Program-made: the position numbers and the translations under genes
Part shown: positions 10,543 through 21,600 of the stretch, one piece after another
Numbering within the stretch: the first letter of the stretch is position 1
How the letters are laid out: each line of letters starts with the position of its first letter
Notes under the pieces: generated by a model
What the model saw: the letters and a program-made list of their open reading frames with translations, nothing else
Told to the model about the DNA's origin: nothing
Databases searched by the model: none
DNA from: Paraphysomonas bandaiensis
Lineage: Eukaryota; Chrysophyceae
Assembly (NCBI GenBank): GCA_965644295.1
Contig: CBFFRP010000036.1
Span: forward strand, 62,001 to 126,000
DNA: 64,000 nucleotides
Direction: 5' to 3'

Positions 10543-11046
10543 GTTAACATAAAATTAGCAAAAGTAGTGTATAAGACCAAGTTCTGCGCAACCTAATAAC
10601 TTAGTTGTTCCAATAAGAAAATATGAGTCGCGCTTAAACTCTGGAAAACATGTAATACATATCATAAGTGTGGTATTGATGCCTCTCGTATAATGAAATA
10701 ATACAGTTTAAAGTCAGGTCGGGTTAAGTGTTGAAGAAGGATATTGTTATCGCATATACAATACGCATGTACTAATGCTGCGACTATTTCCAAAATACAT
10801 CGTGAGATCAACAAGGCAAGTAATGACAAAGATGGTCACATTAGCCCAGTTAGGCTAGCGTCGTTTATGTGCATCAAAATATACGTTAAAATATCATAAA
10901 CCAAGCTGTGTGGTCAAAATCTTCACGGTAACCACACCCAAGAAAAATATATACGCATACGAGGAACGGTGATGAGATTTGAACTTATATTCCCTCGTTC
11001 TTCTTACTAACTACTTTGGTGCGATTTCCACCAATGTGTGGGGGGG
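10543..11046. other. Intergenic, nothing recognised
   Basis: AT-rich sequence between the copia element and the 3' end of the CtIP/Sae2-like gene. I see no open frame of note and no RNA gene. Confidence 0.5.
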
Positions 11047-11861
11047 TTATATAGAGAGATCCCAGAATCCATCGGGTGTCAACGGTGGTGTATGCCTGAT
11101 GCCAGAAAAAATATTTAAATTACCAGAAAACGAAACTTCAGCATAATTATTCACCTGCTTTTATGCCTGGAGCATCTTTGTAGTATATCCTTTAGTTTCT
11201 GTTCTTTATCATTTTGCGATATTAGTCCTTGTCGGAGCATCTCATTGTAGAAAGCACTACATTCTGTACAGTCGTGGCCAGGAATTCCCTCTCGAACATT
11301 ACGACTTCGAGTATTTATATCCTGGCATGATATTGCAGTGCGTTCTTGAGGCCCATTGTAGGGAGTAGATCGCGTCGCACCTTCTCGCTGAACAGCAGTC
11401 CCACGACCGTCTGATACTCTACGATATACTCCTGTGTCATTATACTTCCGCTTTTTTGTGCTCTGATCACTACATTTCACTTCACACTGTTCATCACTCT
11501 TGCCTTCTTGAGGCACGTGCGATGCATCAATAGGTCCTTTACTACTATCATTACCTCTTCGTTCACTGACCATCTTTTTAAGAGCATCAAACTCCTTTTT
11601 AATGAAATCCTGCGTCTTCACATCCTTTGCATGACGATCCTGTAATCTATACATTTCCCAGACCAAATGTCCCCTTTCGTCTGCATAATATAAAATCATA
11701 AGTATCCCAATCATATAAAACTATAACATATAGATTTCATTAAAGCATAGCAATCACTACAACATCACATCACATATATCTTATATCCACATAAGCTGTA
11801 CCAGTCGTAATGCCATATTTAAGATTGTCAGTGTATATACAGCAATAAAAAATGTATACAA

Positions 11862-11892
<31 letters not shown>

Positions 11893-12209
11893 CGTGTATG
11901 GTGATATGATGCATACAAAGTGACATGACATGCTGTATACATAGTGCTATATGTATGAGTATAGTGATACGTGATACGTACATATAGTGAGACGATGTGC
12001 ATGATATTCGTCTAGTGATACGGTATATCAGATAGGAGTGTAGTGATATCGGTGTGTGTATAGAGAGGGGTGTGAGATGTGTGTATACAGGTGGATACAG
12101 AGGGGTGTGAGATGTATGGTTACATACCTTCCCAGAGCATCTGCAGACGGTCTTCTCTTACTCGGCTTAGCTCATATGTTATCTTCGCGATATCTCCAAC
12201 AGTCATCAT
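11047..12209 (-). CDS. CtIP: CtIP/Sae2-family DNA end-resection factor, three exons
   Basis: CtIP/Sae2 activates the MRE11 nuclease to start resection of DNA double-strand breaks. Exons: 12209-12128, 11680-11155, 11095-11047; phases join to about 218 residues. The N-terminal part (MMTVGDIAKITYELSRVRED, then RGHLVWEMYRLQ) is coiled-coil-like, as expected for the tetramerisation region. The middle is polar and Lys/Ser-rich. The C-terminus has the family signature: GHDCTECSAFY with a CxxC, then ILQRCSRHKSR, and after splicing HTPPLTPDGFWDLSI. The last motif is on its own 49-bp exon and would be missed without splicing. The protein is short compared with animal CtIP and closer in size to fungal Sae2. 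Intron 1 is 447 bp and carries a (TA)n run. Exon 1 could start at either of two adjacent ATGs. Confidence 0.87.
11864..11893. repeat. (TA)n microsatellite in CtIP intron 1
   Basis: Uninterrupted TA dinucleotide run of about 30 bases inside the unusually long first intron of the CtIP/Sae2-like gene. Confidence 0.9.
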
Positions 12210-12283
12210 TGTCACTGGAAGATAATTGAGTGTATATATCTGATGAGGTTCTTTACATGAGTGTTACATGATTATACATATGC

Positions 12284-12500
12284 ACATACATACATACATA
12301 CATACATACATACATACATACATACATACATACATACATACATACATACATACATACATACATACATACATACATACATACATACATACATACATACATA
12401 CATACATACATACATACATACATACATACATACATACATACATACATACATACATACATACATACATACATACATACATACATACATACATACATACATA
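12284..12500. repeat. (CATA)n microsatellite, left arm of an inverted pair
   Basis: About 215 bases of nearly pure ACAT/CATA repeats. It is the reverse complement of the (TATG)n tract at 12591-12830, with about 90 bases of unique DNA between them. All long open frames here (YVCMYVCM, YIHTYIHT repeats) are repeat artefacts. Confidence 0.97.
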
Positions 12501-12590
12501 GACATAAACTAACTGTCCCCAACAACAATATTCAAACAATTGAAAAGAAGCAGCCAAGTGATAGCCTACAGCGGTATACCTACACGTGAC

Positions 12591-12830
12591 ATGTATGTAT
12601 GTATGTATGTATGTATGTATGTATGTATGTATGTATGTATGTATGTATGTATGTATGTATGTATGTATGTATGTATGTATGTATGTATGTATGTATGTAT
12701 GTATGTATGTATGTATGTATGTATGTATGTATGTATGTATGTTTGTATGTATGTATGTATGTATGTATGTATGTATGTATGTATGTATGTATGTATGTAT
12801 GTATGTATGTATGTATGTATGTATGTATGT
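12591..12830. repeat. (TATG)n microsatellite, right arm of an inverted pair
   Basis: About 240 bases of ATGT/GTAT repeats with one T-for-A-type interruption near 12743. It ends about 75 bases before the FAM221 start codon. Together with 12284-12500 it can form a very long hairpin. Confidence 0.97.
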
Positions 12831-12905
12831 GTGTGTCAAGGATTCTCTTAAGAGGATCTTATATATGGAGGTGTTGTTGTATTGCACTCATTCCATGCAG
12901 CTGTT

Positions 12906-13706
12906 ATGGACTTCAGAGGACTAACTGCAGATAACATAACACAATCGATCGATACATACGGTGTATCTCCCGGAGGATCTATATGCATACGCAACGAATC
13001 ATCCGCAGCCTATGAGTCTCTACGCACTGGCCTGTACATCACATGGGCACCTACACATACATACATACATAACCAAACTACACATGATTTACATACAAAT
13101 AAATCTCAATGTTGTCGTGTAGGATCTCACTCATACTGTCAATGCGGACACACACTTTCTAAACACAAAAATATTATAATCAAGCCACAATCAAATGCAT
13201 ACATTCAACCGCCAAAATGTGTGGCTGAGAATTGTCGATGTATAAGATTCAACTATATGCCAAGTAGACCTGAAGAATGCGGGCAATGGTGGTTGCCTCG
13301 TAGGAAAGATTTTGATATTAAAGCCTGGCGAAAGGTATTGAAACATAATTGTATTGTCTAGTTGACTGTATGATATATACTGCAGCGAGTCAAAGCTCAG
13401 CCAAATGATTATAGCTGTATTGGATGTGACTTAAAGATAACTGACCATGAAACTCTTTTTGAGACAAGACAACAACGAATAGATAGAGGTAATATAGTTT
13501 TTTTCCGTAACTATCTAAAATTTGTTCTTAACAACAACGTAGGTGCGAGTGTTGATGATGCCTACATCCCTCTCCACGATACACCTGATATTCAGAGTCG
13601 CGTTCTTCAAGGCTGTACAAGTGAAAGTAAAGGAACGGGTCGAAGTAATTCTAGTCGGTACGTTCTGCATCGACCTGCCGCCGCGGAATCTAAGTCCTCG
13701 AAATAG
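12906..13706 (+). CDS. FAM221: FAM221-family protein, three exons
   Basis: FAM221 proteins are Cys-rich proteins of poorly known function, common in flagellated lineages. Exons: 12906-13334, 13386-13488, 13543-13706; introns of 51 and 54 bp; about 231 residues. Family signatures: LRTGLYITWAP; SYCQCGHTLSKHK; CRCIRFNYMPSRPEECGQWW directly followed by LPRRKDFDIKAWR; then CIGCDLKITDHETLFETRQQ with RIDRGASVDDAYIPL near the C-terminus. The pattern of Cys/His clusters suggests metal binding. The start at 12906 is the first in-frame ATG after a possible splice acceptor (12899-12900), so an additional upstream exon is possible. A short ACAT microsatellite lies inside exon 1 and encodes THTYIHN. Confidence 0.88.
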
Positions 13707-14403
13707 TTCCGTCCGTTATTGCTTATATGATATCGGAGTGAGTAGTGAATTATATATGTTGATATCACTTTTGTATATATGTATGGATGAACAATGAAGG
13801 TGGCGAGTACCTCAGGTGCAATACGAAATATGGTCATATATCCCTCCGATTTGAGTGAAGTAATACGATGATAATTTTAGAAAATCGCCTGTAATATATA
13901 TAGTACATAGTTTGTGGAGTCAGTAGGATGCTTATATGCTTATTGGCTCTTGTGGTTTGTCAATATGTGTAGACATATTGCATATTGAAGTTTTTGTTTC
14001 ATAATTAAATCTTGACACATAAAATACATGCATTCAGTAGCTTGGCACGAAAACTTCTAGACCCACAAGGTTTTATTGGTCACAGAACACTAAAGAATTG
14101 TTATATAATTATCGGAATATATAGCTAGTAGCTATCCCTAACTACCGTGAAAACACAGATATCAACTGCCATTCTTTCAGTGTTTTCACAAAGGACAAAA
14201 GATTATTAAATATCAAGCTTCTTAGAGGTATTAATTAAACCGATTAATGCAAATGACTCAGTAGCCAGACAATAGATGCAGTATATCTTACAGCATGCGT
14301 TAACAGCAATTGTTGAAAAACACTTGCAATATGTACTCATATCCCTTGTCACTCGCACTGTAATTTTTCCAGTTCCTTCAAATAATTTTCATCTGTCAGA
14401 CAC
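13707..14403. other. Intergenic between convergent FAM221 and sorting nexin
   Basis: AT-rich DNA serving as 3' flank of both neighbours. Nothing else recognised. Confidence 0.5.
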
Positions 14404-16560
14404 CTAGCCCCACAGATCCGCATTCTTGGTGGCCTTCTCGTCTTCCACACCTCCAACCAAATCGCCGAGTATGGCGGCATTAACAGGTGGTGGAGCTGGA
14501 GGTGTTTCAGGCTCTTGTACTTCTGGAGGTGCCTCTTCACTCGCACCAGCCGGCTCGTCAAATGGATTAGTTGAAACTCGTTCCACAGGCTGTGCGGAAT
14601 TCTCTGCCTCAGATGATGCCTTAGTATTCTGAGTCTGAGGTGCCGTGTCTTCTTCAGTAGAAACAGGTTTGCTTGGCGATGAGGTGGATGTCGGGAAGAG
14701 CAGAGAGGAGTTCGATGTAGCAGACTTGTAGAGCGCTTCCACCCAAGGGCCGGAAGAAGAAATTCCTTCTGCTGGTGGTGGCAGGCCCTCTGGAGGTTGA
14801 TCGAGGGGTTTCAGAGACAGCTGATCCAGAAGCTGAGAGGTTTCTGAGATAGCTGTTGTGGCACTCAGCGACAGGTCTTTCAGGAAAAGTCCAGCAGAGC
14901 AGCTGATAGTATGTGCGGTAACCATCGTTGTTGCGCCATAACTACTCATCGCGCGGCGTAAACTATTGGATCTGCACTTCGCCTGAAGAGGAACGGTGAA
15001 GAAATAAAAACCCTTATAGAAAGTGTTCAGCATGGAACTTTTCATTTCCAGATTACGCTTTGATTCCTGCAGCTGCTCCCATTTTGTGGATTGCTGTGAT
15101 TCGAGCTTCTCTACTTTCACACGGAGACTATCGATTGAAGAAACTATGTCGTCGTGGTATTTCAAAAGCTCACGCATCGAAGCATTCCGCAGAAGCTCGT
15201 GATCCAAGTAAGTCGAGAAAAGAATGTTGGAATACTCCGCAACATCTTGGGTGGCAACGTGCTGGAAAAAGTACAATTATCATTACCCACGACAACATCA
15301 TTGACAGGACAGTGCAATACAGCATACATGAAGTCGGTAAGTACAACAAGAGAAATGTGATGACTAACCCGCTCTGCACACAGTGCGTCCAATCGGGATA
15401 CCATTGTCTGGACTTTTTCGGTTTCCTGAATTTTTGTGTCGCCTGACGAACAAATGATTACATGAGGTTGACCGTGAAAACATATACAGAACACAACAAG
15501 TGTGTTGCACAATTACACACATAATAGTAAAATTCTCACATGAAATAGTCTCCAGACTGCGTCCAGCGAGATATATCACATCCTGCTTCTCAGAATTCGC
15601 CCAAGAGTCAACGGCGTGGTGAAAGGCATCATTTGCCTGATGTAACGCGGCTTGACTTTTCTGTACCGCACGCGACGCATCAAGTACACTTTGCACTATT
15701 AGAAAGATATCAGATTACCAGAAAACAAATATAGAGGTATTCCGAATATTATCAGAAGTACGTACATTGCTTGTCGACAACATTCAGTTCATCTTTTAAC
15801 TCATATGTCCTCTCCAGCGGCATAGAGGGCATATTCAGCCTGTCAAGTATCGCCTGCAGCATATCCTCCTCAATATCTTTCTTATCATCACCCTTCGATG
15901 CATTTGTTGACATAAAATCGATCCATGCAGGATCTTTTCGTAGCCATGGGTTTGATACGACAGATTCACAAAACAGTGTTAGTCCCTGTATACATGTACA
16001 CAGAGTGTTACTTCATCCATCGCACACAATACAGCGCAAGCTCACCTGCATCCTCTCGGTAATAAAATCCTTTCCCAACTTCCCAATTACTTTTTTATTA
16101 GGAAGAGATGGAACACATATTCCAAATGGAGTGTATTTTGCCTATAAAAAGTATAAGGCTTACATAACATATATATCTTATAACATACATATGTAATATT
16201 TATGACATGTATATACAATTATATATACCATACATAGATAACATACATATATACCGTGTATATATCATACATATACATACATATATATATAAATCTCTCT
16301 CTGTAATTGGGACAAACCAGACCCATTCATCTACACACCTTTAATACATCTCTTAAAGCACAGAACTCACTAAATCGATGTCTAACACCAATCAATTCAC
16401 TATCCGATGATTTTAATAATACACGAAATGTTGTATATGATTTCGCCATAAATCCTGAATCTTTAACTGTTTCAGGATTTTCAACCCATATCTTCACATC
16501 TGTATTAGTAACATGATGTAACCATGTTTGAATTGTTTCATCGGTAATTTTTGATGTCAT
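14404..16560 (-). CDS. PX-BAR sorting nexin, six exons
   Basis: SNX-BAR proteins bind phosphoinositides on endosomes through PX and bend or tubulate membrane through BAR. Exons: 16560-16339, 16141-16046, 15985-15766, 15695-15540, 15442-15369, 15261-14404; all GT-AG, phases consistent, about 541 residues. PX domain: residues about 1-106, with VKIWVENPETVKD, the lipid-contacting HRFSEFCALR and the PFGICVPSLPNKK loop, then GLTLFCESVVSNPWLRKDP. The helical BAR region covers about residues 120-390 (AALHQANDAFHHAVDSW, VEKLESQQSTKWEQLQE). The tail is Pro/Ser/Thr/Glu-rich with one NPF motif near residue 488, a ligand type for EH-domain endocytic proteins. It is SNX1/2/Vps5-like or SNX4-like; I cannot decide which. 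Another endosomal factor, WASH, lies 11 kb away. Confidence 0.88.
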
Positions 16561-17173
16561 TGTTATGTATTGAATTACCTTAATATCTTAATTGCATTGG
16601 AGTTAGTGTATATAGAGGGGTATGTGGATGGAAGATTGCAACAGCAGGAGATGTATGTATGTATGTATGTATGTATGTATGTATGTATGTATGTATGTAT
16701 GTATGTATGTATGTATGTATGATGTGGCATATATATATATATATCTACTGTATACTATCAGTATTCTCAAGGAGATCTAGCAGATCCACAGATCCATATA
16801 TTCCATACCATACTTGCGTGGGACACCCATATGGAACCTTATGGTATCTTAAAAAGACCTCTCTTTTCAGTTTATTAATTTTCTTTTGTTTTGTGGTACA
16901 GAAATAAACACCTGATTTCTAAGAAAATGCTTGATATTTCCAGACGAATCTCTGAAATATATCAGAAAAAGCCGATTTCTAGAAATCAAAAGCACTGTGG
17001 CCAGTGTATGCAGTCAATAAAGGAGTCATTTCTATGAAAAGTCCAACCGAAATTTCGAGAAACAGTGTATAAATCCGTGTATTTATAAGAATATAAACCA
17101 AAACACAGCATATCAAAACACTCATAATTACATACACCAGACAAGACAGAAGGATTTATATATACTACAAGAA
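16561..17173. promoter_or_regulatory. Divergent intergenic region, sorting nexin / MLF
   Basis: 613 bases between two divergently transcribed genes, so it should contain both promoters. It holds a (TATG)n microsatellite and a TA run but no motif I can assign with confidence. Confidence 0.4.
16651..16721. repeat. (TATG)n microsatellite
   Basis: About 70 bases of uninterrupted ATGT repeats between the divergent sorting nexin and MLF genes; a short TA run follows at about 16731. Confidence 0.95.
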
Positions 17174-17722
17174 ATGCTATCAACAAGAAGAAACGATATA
17201 TTTGGTGATGATTTCTTTGATGATGACATGTCAAATGATATGTTTGGAGGGAGTTTGGCTAAGATGATGTCTCGATTTGATAATATGGACAGTGATATCA
17301 TGACTACAGGCTTTCCCTCAGGTTCCAAGGGACAGTGTTACCAATCCTCCTATAGTATGTCTTATTCATCAGGAGGGGGGGGACAAGAGCCTATTAAAGT
17401 AACCAAATCATCTGTACAGGTGAGTAACAGTGATGGTTATGCTGAGAGAAGGGAAACATATAGCAACTCGAAAGAAGGAGTGGAGAAAGCTTCTGTCAGT
17501 AGGAAGATTGGTGACCGTGGAAGAAAGATAGAAAAGAGCAGAAATCGACATGGAGAAGAGAATTGTGTTGATACACTCTTCAATATGGATGAGAATGAAG
17601 CGAAACGCTTTGATAATGACTGGGAGGCGTATGCTGGAAATAATAATCTTCGTCTAACTGACGCTGCAAAGCCCAGTGGAAGAACAAAAGCTCGGAATTC
17701 TCCGAAGGCCCTGAAATATTAA
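17174..17722 (+). CDS. MLF: Myeloid leukemia factor (MLF) family protein
   Basis: Single exon, 182 residues. The N-terminus is Asp/Phe-rich (RRNDIFGDDFFDDDMSNDMF), typical of MLF proteins. The core carries SSYSMSYSSGGGG, then AERRETYSNSKEGVEKASVS, RKIGDRGRKIEKSRNR and FNMDENEAKRFDNDWEAY, the conserved MLF signature. MLF proteins are small, partly disordered, 14-3-3/DnaJ-associated factors linked to transcription and protein quality control in animals; their role in protists is not established. The C-terminus is basic and ends PKALKY. Confidence 0.9.
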   Translation: MLSTRRNDIFGDDFFDDDMSNDMFGGSLAKMMSRFDNMDSDIMTTGFPSGSKGQCYQSSYSMSYSSGGGGQEPIKVTKSSVQVSNSDGYAERRETYSNSKEGVEKASVSRKIGDRGRKIEKSRNRHGEENCVDTLFNMDENEAKRFDNDWEAYAGNNNLRLTDAAKPSGRTKARNSPKALKY

Positions 17723-18386
17723 CATGATGAGGTTTACAATGTCCACTTTTCGCTTTTACATTGTTACAGGAAAATGCAGTATTATGAAATATACCTCATC
17801 ATTATTGACTTATAATTATTAGGGTACTTTCACAACAAATTGAATACGCAATTTTCAAATTGATTAAATAACATAACAACTTTTTTCATTTCATATGTAC
17901 TATTTTATGCGAATTGATTGCTCACTGTCTACCACTTGAGAGCTGTCATTATCCAGGAACTATGTGCTACATATTCCAGTACTCATAACGCATTCACTCA
18001 TTTTAATCGACATTGTATTGTTTTATCCACAATTGTCTGATGAGGTGAATTCTTTCATGGAGGTATATACTCGACAACGAAGTGCCAAATTCATTGTTCA
18101 ACTAACGGTAGTAAACACATACACACCAGTAAACAGTGTACGTGTTATAACAAGTATCCAAAGGAGAAGCAATAGCAGCGCTAGGAGATCGGCAGTGTCA
18201 CATATAGCAACACAGAGAGCTATTGATTGCAACTTAAGAGCACACTTACTTTTATTTTACTTCCCACTGTTTATGCGAGAAGCCTTGTACACGTTTCTGA
18301 TGTATGATATTATACTACTTTAACCCTGTTAATTAAGAATCAAGGATGTCTTGATTGATTTATTGAGAAGTAATAGTGTTATATTT
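17723..18386. other. Intergenic, nothing recognised
   Basis: AT-rich sequence between MLF and the left TSD of the copia element. The open frame at 17964-18323 has no protein-like signature. Confidence 0.5.
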
Positions 18387-18391
18387 AAAGT

Positions 18392-18698
18392 TATTGAACT
18401 ACAACCAACTCCTACGTGCGTACTTGAAGTTTGGTAAAGTCAATCGCTAGTAGTTATCCTGTATTCTATGTAGCAATGAAATACAGAATATACATGACTA
18501 CAGTATAGGAGTAGCTATTACAAGTATACAAAGAAACTGAAAATATAGTAGCTGTTAAAGATATGATTTGTAGAACAGAATGTTGATGTTGGTGAATGAC
18601 GTGGTTCCTAACTCACAGGGCTACAACATCATAAACTTACTATATCTCCTATAATATCAATCAGTCAATATTGCACTAACTAAAAGCGTAAATTAATA
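18392..18698 (+). repeat. 5' LTR of the middle Ty1/copia element
   Basis: 307 bp, identical by eye to 23207-23513. It begins TATTGAACTACAACC and ends GTAAATTAATA, so the ends are TATT...AATA rather than TG...CA. The boundaries are fixed by the flanking TSD AAAGT (18387-18391 and 23514-23518) and by a TGG-initiated primer-binding site directly after. The final A is also the A of the gag-pol ATG. Confidence 0.9.
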
Positions 18699-21600
18699 TG
18701 GTAGCGGATGGTAGTTTCACGAATGTCGCCTCAGGCTCAAAGGTACCTCCCTTCGAGGAACTGAACTTCAAGAAATTCAAGAAGTTCTTCACCTCATTCC
18801 TCATGAGACACAATCGAGCTCATCTTGTCCTCTCAAAGGATAAACCAAGGCACATTCATGATCTAGACTCTACAGTCCCAGCGGGAGCTCATATGACTGA
18901 TGCACAGAAGAAGCGACTACGCAAAGCGAAGAAACTCTGGAACACCCGGAACGAGACCGCGTACTCCTTCCTGATGGAAGTGTGCAATGCTCACCCAAAA
19001 GCAGGCACAACAGCGGCTCTCTACGAAGGAAGTACAGCAAAAGGGTTACTACAGGCACTGGAAGAGAGATTTCTCAACGTTGAAAAGAATACAGTACAGG
19101 CAGAGGTCACAAAGTTCAATTCAATGAAGATTACCTCAAGTCAGTCAGGAGCAGAGTTCGTCGACAGCGTTGAAGCCCAGGCCAAGATTCTCGAGAATCT
19201 AGGTCGTGAAGTCACGGAAGACGACAAGCTCACTCGACTAAAGGAAGGTCTCACAGACAAGAGATATTCCCAACTAGCACACAGCCTGTATACAGCAAAC
19301 GATGTGACATACGCAAGAGCAAGCAGCCTAATCAAAGGGTATGAAAACACATCATTCGGCAAGCATGCGTTGCAAAATTCAGGGGAAGACAGTGTCAATC
19401 AAGCAGTGGATGACAGTAAATGGAAAGAGCACAAGAGAAAGGGCAGATGCAATAAGTGCAAGAAACTTGGCCACTTTGCTAGGGAGTGCAAGACTCCAGA
19501 GCATGTCATAAAGAGGATGAAGGGGACAAGATCACAGAGAAAAGATAGAGATCACAGAAACAGGGGTGATAACAAAACAAAGCTACCTGTGTGTGAGATA
19601 TGTGACATCCCAGGCCATCAGACTAAAGACTGCTTCCACTTGAAGACTGCTAAAGCTGCAGTGGTCAGTTCTAAACGGGGGCGAGACTCTAGAAGGGAAA
19701 CGGCACCCTACAAGAACAAGAAGAAACCGCGAGTGTCTGTACATGATTCAGAAGATGAAGCGGGATACGAATCGATGATATGTGTGGAAGAAGAGGTGAA
19801 TCTAGCACAGAGCATGTCAGATGTTATTTATTTAGACAGCGGGTGCAACAAGATGATCCTTACCTCCAAAAACCACATGACCAACCTTCAGCGCGCTGAT
19901 AGGCAGATGTCCACAGCGAACAAAGGTAAACTGTCAATACACAGTGTTGGCGATGTAGGAAGCTTTAAAAAGGTGTACTACGCACCTGAAGCAAGTAAGA
20001 ACCTCGTAGATATGAAGAGCATCACAGATAGGGGTTGTGTTGTGACGTTCGATAATGATGAAGTCGTCATTCGAAATAAGACTACGAACAAGACACTCAT
20101 TAGACAGAGAAGTGTTAATGGATTATATCCAGTTCGACTCGAAGACTTACTTCAGCTTGGAGAAGAATCCTCAGCAGCACTTGAGGAGCAGGGGTTTGAT
20201 GACCAGCGAATTCTATGGCACAAAAGACTTGGCCATGTCAACTATGATAAACTGACTGAGTCCGACCGCCGAGGCCTAGTTGATGGAATAAATCTGGACA
20301 AGAAATATTTCAGAAAAAAACACAAAAAAACGATATGCAAATGTAATACCTGCATGCGATCGAAACTCACGAGAAAGAACTTCAGGACTCCACGCCAGTT
20401 GATGAACTTAGACAACAACCCAAAGGAGAGAGGGGTGCTCAGTGCAGATACGATGGAAGTCCTAAACACGCCATCGATGGAAGGCTACAAACATGTGTTA
20501 CTATTCAAGCACAGTGATGCAAAACATGTATGGGCTTATGGGTTGAAAAACAAGACTGGGAGTGAAGTGTTAAAGTGTATGAAGGACATGGTAGAGACCC
20601 AACTTGTCAAAGAAGGATTGCAACTACGACGATATCATGCAGATGGCGCAGGAGAACTAGTAGGGCAACATGTCAGGCAGTACTTACGTGAAACCACCAG
20701 CACAAGGACTGTACAGGTTACTTGGACTCCACGTGACACACCCGAAATGAATTCGCTATCGGAACGCACTAATCGTACAGTGAAGGAGATGGCCCTTGCT
20801 ATATTGCTCGATAGTGGCATGCCATCAGTATTTTGGTTCAAAGCAGTCTTGCATGCTGTATATCTGATCAACAGGTTACCTACGAAGACAACGAAAGGAT
20901 ACATCTCACCTTTTGAGTATATTACTGGAACCGCACCAGATGTGAGTGACTTGAAGATCTGGGGCTGCAAGGCATGGGCTATTGTGCCGAAGGAGCAGCG
21001 CCGCAAAGAGTGGAAAGAAAAGGGAAAACCTGGATACTATATGGGACAATGTCAACAACCTGTTGGACACCAAATATATATTCCAGACCTGAATGCTATT
21101 ATTGTTGCAGTCAATGCACAGTTTGATGAGTCAATTCCAGAGCGTTCACAGGAGTATTTCGACGAAATAGATAATCTACAAATCGACACCTCAGAAACAG
21201 CAGAGAGTGTAAATGACTATCAGTACCTGGTGGGCCTCAGACATCTTGATGGACACCTGTGTTATGTTACCACCAGAGTGATAGAGAGAAGAGGAGTCAT
21301 TGTTGCATATAGGAGATTAGATATGAAAGGAAATACTACCGAGGAGCAAACTCCAATTCATATCAAAGATGTAGTAAAGATGACTCACTCTACAAAGTGT
21401 CAGACCGACAAGTTTAATAGTTTGCGAAATGAGTTGGATCAGACTTGTAATGACAGTGACAATGAACAGAGGACTCCTGACCGCTCAAATCGGGGCGCAT
21501 CTTCAACAGGTGGGGCAGATCGAAATCCCAGAACTGAAAAACGACCTCGAAAAAAACGGCACATTGTTAACGTTGGTGTCCTCGGCGATGTCTCATTGTT

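Noticed and set aside
12253-12934. Open frames made of YVCM / YIHT repeats on both strands
   Set aside because: These are pure tetranucleotide microsatellites translated in all frames; no non-repeat protein sequence supports them.
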